Shown piece by piece: positions 7,601-10,581 of a stretch of 10,581 nucleotides of DNA. The notes below the pieces were generated by a model, which was given only the letters and a program-made list of their open reading frames with translations, was not told the origin of the DNA and ran no database searches. Numbering within the stretch: the first letter of the stretch is position 1; every line of letters starts with the position of its first letter. The position numbers and the translations under genes were made by a program. Origin of the DNA: Spirochaetaceae bacterium (GTDB taxonomy: Bacteria; Spirochaetota; Spirochaetia; UBA9216); NCBI GenBank assembly GCA_028527945.1, contig JAQQAK010000237.1:1-10581 (forward strand), in the 5' to 3' direction.

Positions 7601-8523
7601 GACGTTACAGTCTTTATAATTATAGTACCGATACTGATGTCGAGCAGGGGACTTTTCAGGTTCACAAATTAGAGCTTTCTCTTCCTTTTTCTTTTGATGT
7701 TATTGGTATTCAGCTTGTGCCGAGAGCCGGAATTTTTGTAGACCCATTGTACTATAAGCAAGATTATGCTGTTACAGATGATCCTGTTTCATTTGGAGAG
7801 TTTATTCAGCAATTGTCTACTTATCCTACATTTGGAGGTTCTGCAATTTTCACATGGAAGTTTCTGACTGTAAATGCGTCATATGACTGGACATTTGAAG
7901 ATGATACTTTTTACCCTTATGGAACAATTCTTACACCAATAAGAAAGCATGACATAGAAGTTTACGCAAATACATGGATCGAATTTCCTCGAAGCAATTT
8001 GCTGGGGCCTCTAACAACCAGTACATATGCGCATATCGAGCTTATGGATGATGATGTTAACAATATTATGTTTCTTGGCCATCAGGATCTTATGCTTGGT
8101 TTTAATGTCTTAAGAAATCCTGTGTTGAAATTTACCCCAGGTGCTATTGCGAATTATGAAATATCAAGAACAGATGATGTTAGCAGGTATTATGCGCCAA
8201 TGGGAGTCTTGGAAGTTAAGGGGCAACTTAAAGCGCAGTTTACTATTCCATCCAAAGATTGGAGCAGAGCTCTTGATACTGTTTTATGGGGCGGCGGAGG
8301 CGGCGTATGGTACAATGTCGGAATCGATGGCGAAGATGTTACTAGCTACATAAAGGCTGAGGGTGGATGTATTTTGTCATGGGTTAAAAACGGCAGTATT
8401 TACCAACTCAATTTTTCCACTTTTGGAACCTTTGATTCAAGCGATGATTATTCTAATACATACTGGGAATTCTCTCTTTCTCTTGGAACAAACTTGAGTT
8501 TGCCAGATCTTCTGGCAAAATAA
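4648..8523 (+). CDS. PelB-like outer-membrane export porin with N-terminal carbohydrate-binding-like domain, TPRs and coiled coil
   Basis: 1291 residues. Signal peptide 1-21 (MKRIYFLIVLFSVVLSF..., likely cut near LFS|Q; no lipobox). Residues 58-207 look like a jelly-roll carbohydrate-binding module: it opens with IEGEDA (E61-D64), has alternating aromatic strands (YEFWYGGTP, YSPSYYW) and a closing KIRIEV...YFYLDSLFFL pattern. C80 and C169 could form a disulfide. TPR units fill about 237-531. Residues 558-660 are an Ala/Glu/Lys-rich coiled coil, followed by a less regular helical region and further TPRs at about 860-930. Residues 958-1291 show alternating amphipathic strands of an outer-membrane beta barrel, about 330 residues, similar in size to the 16-strand PelB barrel. 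PelB proteins (about 1190 residues) combine signal peptide, TPRs and barrel; the sugar-binding-like domain and coiled coil are extra. Divergence from pelDEFG supports a role exporting Pel. The call as PelB equivalent is inference from architecture and position. Confidence 0.8.
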   Translation: MKRIYFLIVLFSVVLSFDLFSQVDTSDSVENAEDDLLLGSLDEGLLEPIFSESSSGLIYIEGEDAVSTNFATQPVSNFGCSGYSSVQLNREVGLQGRAAFYAEYVFYVEEDGDYEFWYGGTPPGPRDEMSPSYSSPFSYILDNNAAVDVYREDMHVIEGYSPSYYWNSCGDMFLKKGSHKIRIEVSKKRAYDGRYYFYLDSLFFLNRARIDEVDAVKPDVFPSDLESDIIDNPFLSISDYQKYLDKNPKDGEAFLELSLVYSLVGDYQAAVKTLTRAMAVMPDDSYPVVLAAKNRLWNGDLNESLDLYQRALDMDSSNKTLWAEAGKVAAWSAMYDRAIQFFEEGLEVFPDDLNLKVNMALTKVWMSQSADADKILNDAYTSAKTDPDKLAELASIEEAVGYSDYAQDVYEKSIEEYPQYLDFYLMLQSSFLASGDDESASEVEKRIGEVFVSSDKLKNKLDIYHAKLDLRNEVINSILERLKNNPDDLSLRQELAQMYFWNGMRSEAIEQMRYVIATYAYIAAGRYVNDNKDFLSVGDKISAIRPFIFDIPDYFQVLSKELKDASSHLASARKASEKADAKAYPEDDSEIDPDAIKKAAEAAKALEEAEQAYANLSSESDYLKALADSYTDEYQQLKTTAHDMVTAFDDEYEAFNKVIEPSGWTWSKDWQIGELRQIAQKEPRLASFMLGRALMSDGEFSDAEDALSFGIGDDESSSSITAAELYSLYQAAFYGGDTGLDGARKSLFDNVENKLRPSFPHLEEVEDNLSLNAEMQKAFFDTTTEDADDSGKFNFYTPPEGSYSDGMEAGIDDLEIQLNEYRDSMLALQDDVDESLSLLDQACAKLLERATYYLESDTYLIRYELGNYYLEADQNTKAAEQFKRVLIVDPWNISAAYKFGVVEQRYGNWYEAMKYYKRVYNVDNNYENTVVYNNQLARMHADKAVSNVLLTTSPDEVSLKANLAYNTEFNNVIGLGIDYTLDQQRRYSLYNYSTDTDVEQGTFQVHKLELSLPFSFDVIGIQLVPRAGIFVDPLYYKQDYAVTDDPVSFGEFIQQLSTYPTFGGSAIFTWKFLTVNASYDWTFEDDTFYPYGTILTPIRKHDIEVYANTWIEFPRSNLLGPLTTSTYAHIELMDDDVNNIMFLGHQDLMLGFNVLRNPVLKFTPGAIANYEISRTDDVSRYYAPMGVLEVKGQLKAQFTIPSKDWSRALDTVLWGGGGGVWYNVGIDGEDVTSYIKAEGGCILSWVKNGSIYQLNFSTFGTFDSSDDYSNTYWEFSLSLGTNLSLPDLLAK

Positions 8524-8592
8524 AACGAGAATAGTTTTTCTTAACCGAGATGATTTTTTTCTTGTGCATATAGTATAATGATTAATTTGCTG

Positions 8593-8619
8593 GGGGGCGG
8601 CTGAAGCCCCCTTTCTTTT
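8593..8619 (+). terminator. Rho-independent terminator of the porin gene
   Basis: A perfect 6-bp G/C stem (GGGGGC 8593-8598, GCCCCC 8606-8611) with a 7-nt loop is followed by TTTCTTTT, 70 bp after the porin stop codon. The T-run is only on the plus strand, so it ends plus-strand transcription and would be poor for the convergent HDOD gene. Confidence 0.85.
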
Positions 8620-8676
8620 ATGATGATTTTTATCTAATTACTGATGAGGCTTCTGATAAAATTGTAAGCTTGTCTT

Positions 8677-9501
8677 TTAGAGTCCAAACAAACTGCTGCA
8701 TTCTTTAAACATAGGTTCTTCTATAAGTTTGTCATGAAAATCATTTAAATAAAAGTCTTTATCTTTTTCTGTAAGATTTATTCTCATTAGAAAAGCGTCA
8801 AACATAGTATCATCTAAATCTGTTTCAAGTTCATCCGAATAGTATTTGGCTATTAAATCAGCTGCTGAAACAATAAGAATTATTGTTTTATGCGGAGATG
8901 TAATATTTAGGCTGCCATGCTCTCTGGCTGTATCCACAAGAATTGATGGGAAATCCCATTCATTTAATACCATCTCTCCTACTTCTTTGTGATCTGTCCC
9001 AAATGCATCAGTTTCTTCCTCTTCGCTGGAAAGTGACAAATAAAGATCCGGATCCGCGTTAAAAAGTGCGGTTTCTCCAATGTCATGAAGGAGGCCTGCA
9101 AGAAAGGATTCATCTGCTTTTCGTGCAAACCCTGCTCTTTCAGCAATGTTTTGGGCTGTAAAGGCACTTAGAATTGAGTGCTTCCAAAAGCGTTTGTAGA
9201 AACCTTTGTCTGCACCGTCTTTGAGCATGCTTGAGGCTGAAATGAGAAATACAAGGCTTTTTATAGTTTTAAATCCTAGCATTGTGAATGCTGTCTGAAG
9301 GGTTGTAATTTCTTTCTGCCTTGCGTACATTGCGGAGTTCGCAACTTTTAGAATCTTTGTTGTAAGTCCTGGATCTACTTTTATAAGATTTTCCAGTTCT
9401 TTGAATGATATAGTCGCATCGTCTTCTGGTATACTTAAAACTTTTGCTGCTATATCTGGCATAACGGGTAGTGCCGTAATAAATTTAGATTTATCCAACA
9501 T
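8677..9501 (-). CDS. HDOD-domain protein
   Basis: 274 residues, almost entirely one HDOD domain (Pfam HDOD, an HD-superfamily relative found in signalling proteins). The N-terminus LPVMPDIAAKVLSI (11-24) and VDPGLTTKILKVANSAMYA (42-60) are classic for the family. Then come TLQTAFTMLGFKTIKSL (67-83), the HD pair H139-D140 in LAGLLHDIGE, and GTDHKEVGEMVLNEWDFP (168-185) with H171, plus H195 in REHGS. H108 and these residues keep much of the HD metal-site pattern, but no GYP motif is present, so it is not an HD-GYP phosphodiesterase; its enzymatic activity is unknown. No extra receiver or GGDEF domain is attached. Soluble, no signal peptide. It is convergent with the porin gene and probably monocistronic. 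The ribosome binding site before the ATG is weak (AGGA, 13-nt spacing). A link to Pel control is only a guess from adjacency. Confidence 0.92.
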   Translation of the reverse strand: MLDKSKFITALPVMPDIAAKVLSIPEDDATISFKELENLIKVDPGLTTKILKVANSAMYARQKEITTLQTAFTMLGFKTIKSLVFLISASSMLKDGADKGFYKRFWKHSILSAFTAQNIAERAGFARKADESFLAGLLHDIGETALFNADPDLYLSLSSEEEETDAFGTDHKEVGEMVLNEWDFPSILVDTAREHGSLNITSPHKTIILIVSAADLIAKYYSDELETDLDDTMFDAFLMRINLTEKDKDFYLNDFHDKLIEEPMFKECSSLFGL

Positions 9502-9568
9502 GGGTATACTATCGTCCTAAAATTAGTTTTTCTAAAGTTTATATAATTTTTTATTTATCAAAAGGGGT

Positions 9569-9635
9569 AAATGCCCTGCCTTGGTAAATATTTTGTAAAA
9601 AATTGACATGTTATTACTTTGCAGGCAGGGCATTT
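9569..9635. repeat. Perfect 13-bp inverted repeat with 41-nt spacer
   Basis: AAATGCCCTGCCT at 9569-9581 is the exact reverse complement of AGGCAGGGCATTT at 9623-9635. A 4-bp inner pairing (GTAA 9584-9587 with TTAC 9614-9617) could lengthen the stem in RNA. It lies about 55 bp after the stop of the SHOCT-like gene and about 70 bp before the HDOD start. Neither strand has a T-run directly after the second arm, so it is not a standard terminator. It could be a long-loop processing or stop structure, paired operator sites, or a tiny repeat element. Confidence 0.7.
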
Positions 9636-9689
9636 GCTTATATACTTATTCTAAACTTCAGTTTCCATTGATATAGTGTTAAAAGAATA

Positions 9690-10109
9690 TTATTTACAAT
9701 AGACTTTTACTTCAGCGTCATCTGAGTCTATATCGATGGAAAACTCTTCAAGGGCAGTCATTATTTCCTTAATATTTTCAGGGTTTATATCAGAAAAATT
9801 GAAGCTCATTCCCTTTTCTTCCATAGATGAGTTAATCTTTTCCTGAGCGTCTTTAGGGATTAGTCCCGCAATATTTAACCCTGCTTTAAGCAAGGCAAAT
9901 GGAACCTTTACTGACACATGTTCTGAAGAGCTCTCATCTTTTGGGTCAACTTTTATGTATAAGAATTTATTTTCTGTCAGCCCTTCAATACTTGTATTTC
10001 TACTTTCTTCATTTTTTTTGTCCAGGGCATCTATAAGTTTTTCTGCTTCTTCCGGTGTAATTTTTCCTTCCGAAACCATTGAAAGAATTTTAATCTTTTC
10101 ATCTGCCAT
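9690..10109 (-). CDS. SHOCT-like domain protein (YvlB/LiaX N-terminal type helix hairpin)
   Basis: 139 residues. Residues 4-31 (EKIKILSMVSEGKITPEEAEKL...) form the short helical hairpin of the SHOCT-like family, as at the N-terminus of YvlB/LiaX-type envelope-stress proteins. Residues 49-88 (LYIKV...VSVKVPFALLKAGLNIAGLIP) are the typical second block: a beta strand pair and an amphipathic helix. The C-terminus ends in SIDIDSDDAEVKVY. No signal peptide or membrane helix is present. GGAG (10120-10117) lies 7 nt before the ATG, and 16 nt separate it from the membrane-protein gene, so it is the last gene of the three-gene operon. In other bacteria such genes often sit beside DUF2089 regulators; an envelope-sensing role is probable but not shown here. 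Confidence 0.8.
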   Translation of the reverse strand: MADEKIKILSMVSEGKITPEEAEKLIDALDKKNEESRNTSIEGLTENKFLYIKVDPKDESSSEHVSVKVPFALLKAGLNIAGLIPKDAQEKINSSMEEKGMSFNFSDINPENIKEIMTALEEFSIDIDSDDAEVKVYCK

Positions 10110-10125
10110 AATTATTCTCCGTATC

Positions 10126-10398
10126 CTATTTTATAAACATGATGACATCACTGTCATCTGAGTGAACTTCTATCTCTGTTCCTTTTGCCGCGGCGAGAAG
10201 AGCAGGGCTGTAAAAAGCAATTTTCATATAGCTTCTTGCTTCTTTAGCCTTTTCTCCTGCTGCAATCATTATTGCGTAAATAATTGCAACAATGATATAT
10301 GCTGGTAATAGTAAAATGTATACGAGCAGCAATGGTAGATAGAATCCGAAATTTGTTTCTTCATTCTTGATTCTTACGCGTAATAGCATTGGAATCAT
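10126..10398 (-). CDS. Small membrane protein of the DUF2089/SHOCT-like module
   Basis: 90 residues. A short N-terminal strand (LLRVRIKNEE, 5-14) is followed by a long hydrophobic block (about 17-47: FGFYLPLLLVYILL..., AYIIVAIIYAIMI), enough for one or two membrane helices. An amphipathic stretch with several alanines comes next, then a C-terminal strand GTEIEVHSDDSDVIMFIK. The protein is not named in any system I recognise, but small genes of this layout commonly lie between DUF2089 and SHOCT-like genes. Its ATG overlaps the DUF2089 stop (ATGA, 4 nt), with AAGGAG (10412-10407) 8 nt upstream, so translation is coupled. Its C-terminal motif resembles that of the downstream SHOCT-like protein. 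Role inferred only from the neighbourhood. Confidence 0.78.
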   Translation of the reverse strand: MIPMLLRVRIKNEETNFGFYLPLLLVYILLLPAYIIVAIIYAIMIAAGEKAKEARSYMKIAFYSPALLAAAKGTEIEVHSDDSDVIMFIK

Positions 10399-10563
10399 TG
10401 TCCCATCTCCTTGAGGGCTTCTGATACGTCTATCTCACCCCGTTCAAGTTTGTCGAGAATGTTTGAAGCTGGCTGGTTGAAATCTACTTCTACATCAATA
10501 ATATCTATCTGCTTTGCAATAGCGTTGAGTCTATTTTTTACAGTAGGGTAGCTGATGCCAAAG
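10395..10563 (-). CDS. DUF2089-type regulator, C-terminal 56 residues only
   Basis: Only the 3' part is present. It reads FGISYPTVKNRLNAI, a helix-turn-helix recognition stretch typical of the DUF2089 family, then an acidic segment (DIIDVEVDFNQPASN), then ILDKLERGEIDVSEALKEMG, a small SHOCT-like helical hairpin resembling the start of the third gene in this operon. DUF2089 proteins usually also have an N-terminal zinc-ribbon, which would lie beyond the break. It is cut not by a biological event but by adapter sequence joined at 10564. It is the first visible gene of the operon and probably regulates it. Its TGA overlaps the next ATG. Confidence 0.82.
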
Positions 10564-10581
10564 AGATCGGAAGAGCGTCGT
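10564..10581. other. Illumina adapter remnant at contig end
   Basis: The final 18 bases, AGATCGGAAGAGCGTCGT, match exactly the start of the standard Illumina TruSeq read-through adapter; the reverse complement is the 3' end of the read 1 primer. It interrupts the DUF2089 frame exactly at the contig edge. It is not genomic and should be trimmed. Confidence 0.97.

Noticed and set aside
9603..9608. TTGACA as a -35 box in the inverted-repeat spacer
   Set aside because: No -10-like hexamer at 16-18 bp and no plus-strand gene downstream.
9623..9660. Inverted repeat as rho-independent terminator of the SHOCT-like operon
   Set aside because: The loop is 41 nt and no T-run follows the second arm on either strand; kept only as an unexplained repeat.
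10395..10581. DUF2089 gene broken by mutation or insertion
   Set aside because: The break coincides exactly with adapter sequence at the contig end, so it is technical.

Overview
This is an AT-rich window, coding almost throughout, with signs of a diderm bacterium. One product has a signal peptide, periplasmic TPRs and a C-terminal beta-barrel-like region. Combined with the HDOD and DUF2089 genes and the low GC, it most resembles a spirochaete-like genome. That placement is inference from style; no phylogenetic marker is present. The last 18 bases are Illumina adapter, so the window is an untrimmed assembled contig whose right end is artificial.

Left part (1-4605, minus strand): a tightly packed pelD-pelE-pelF-pelG operon, cut at the left edge inside pelG. 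These genes encode the cytoplasmic and inner-membrane synthase complex of Pel-type exopolysaccharide: PelD scaffold/receptor, PelE TPR partner, PelF GT4 polymerase, PelG multispanning membrane protein. Junctions are very tight: a Shine-Dalgarno fused to the pelD stop, an 11-nt overlap at pelE/pelF and a 1-nt TAATG overlap at pelF/pelG. The PelD C-terminal domain keeps a GGDEF-like fold but has lost the RxxD I-site and every arginine after residue 369, so classical c-di-GMP control looks unlikely.

Centre (4606-8523, plus strand): only 42 bp away and divergent, a 1291-residue secreted protein. It has a carbohydrate-binding-like jelly-roll domain, TPRs, an Ala/acid-rich coiled coil, more TPRs and an outer-membrane barrel. 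It is best read as the PelB-type export porin of the same pathway with an extra sugar-binding module at its N-terminus. No pelA (deacetylase/hydrolase) or pelC is visible; they may lie beyond the left edge. The porin gene ends at a strong rho-independent terminator.

Right part (8677-10563, minus strand): an HDOD-domain protein, a 188-bp gap holding a perfect 13-bp inverted repeat, and a three-gene module (DUF2089-type regulator, small membrane protein, SHOCT-like protein) probably involved in envelope sensing. Its first gene is cut by the adapter. Nothing in sequence ties this half to Pel beyond adjacency.

No RNA genes, CRISPR array, transposase, attachment site or origin was seen, and there is no gene-free stretch over 300 bp.
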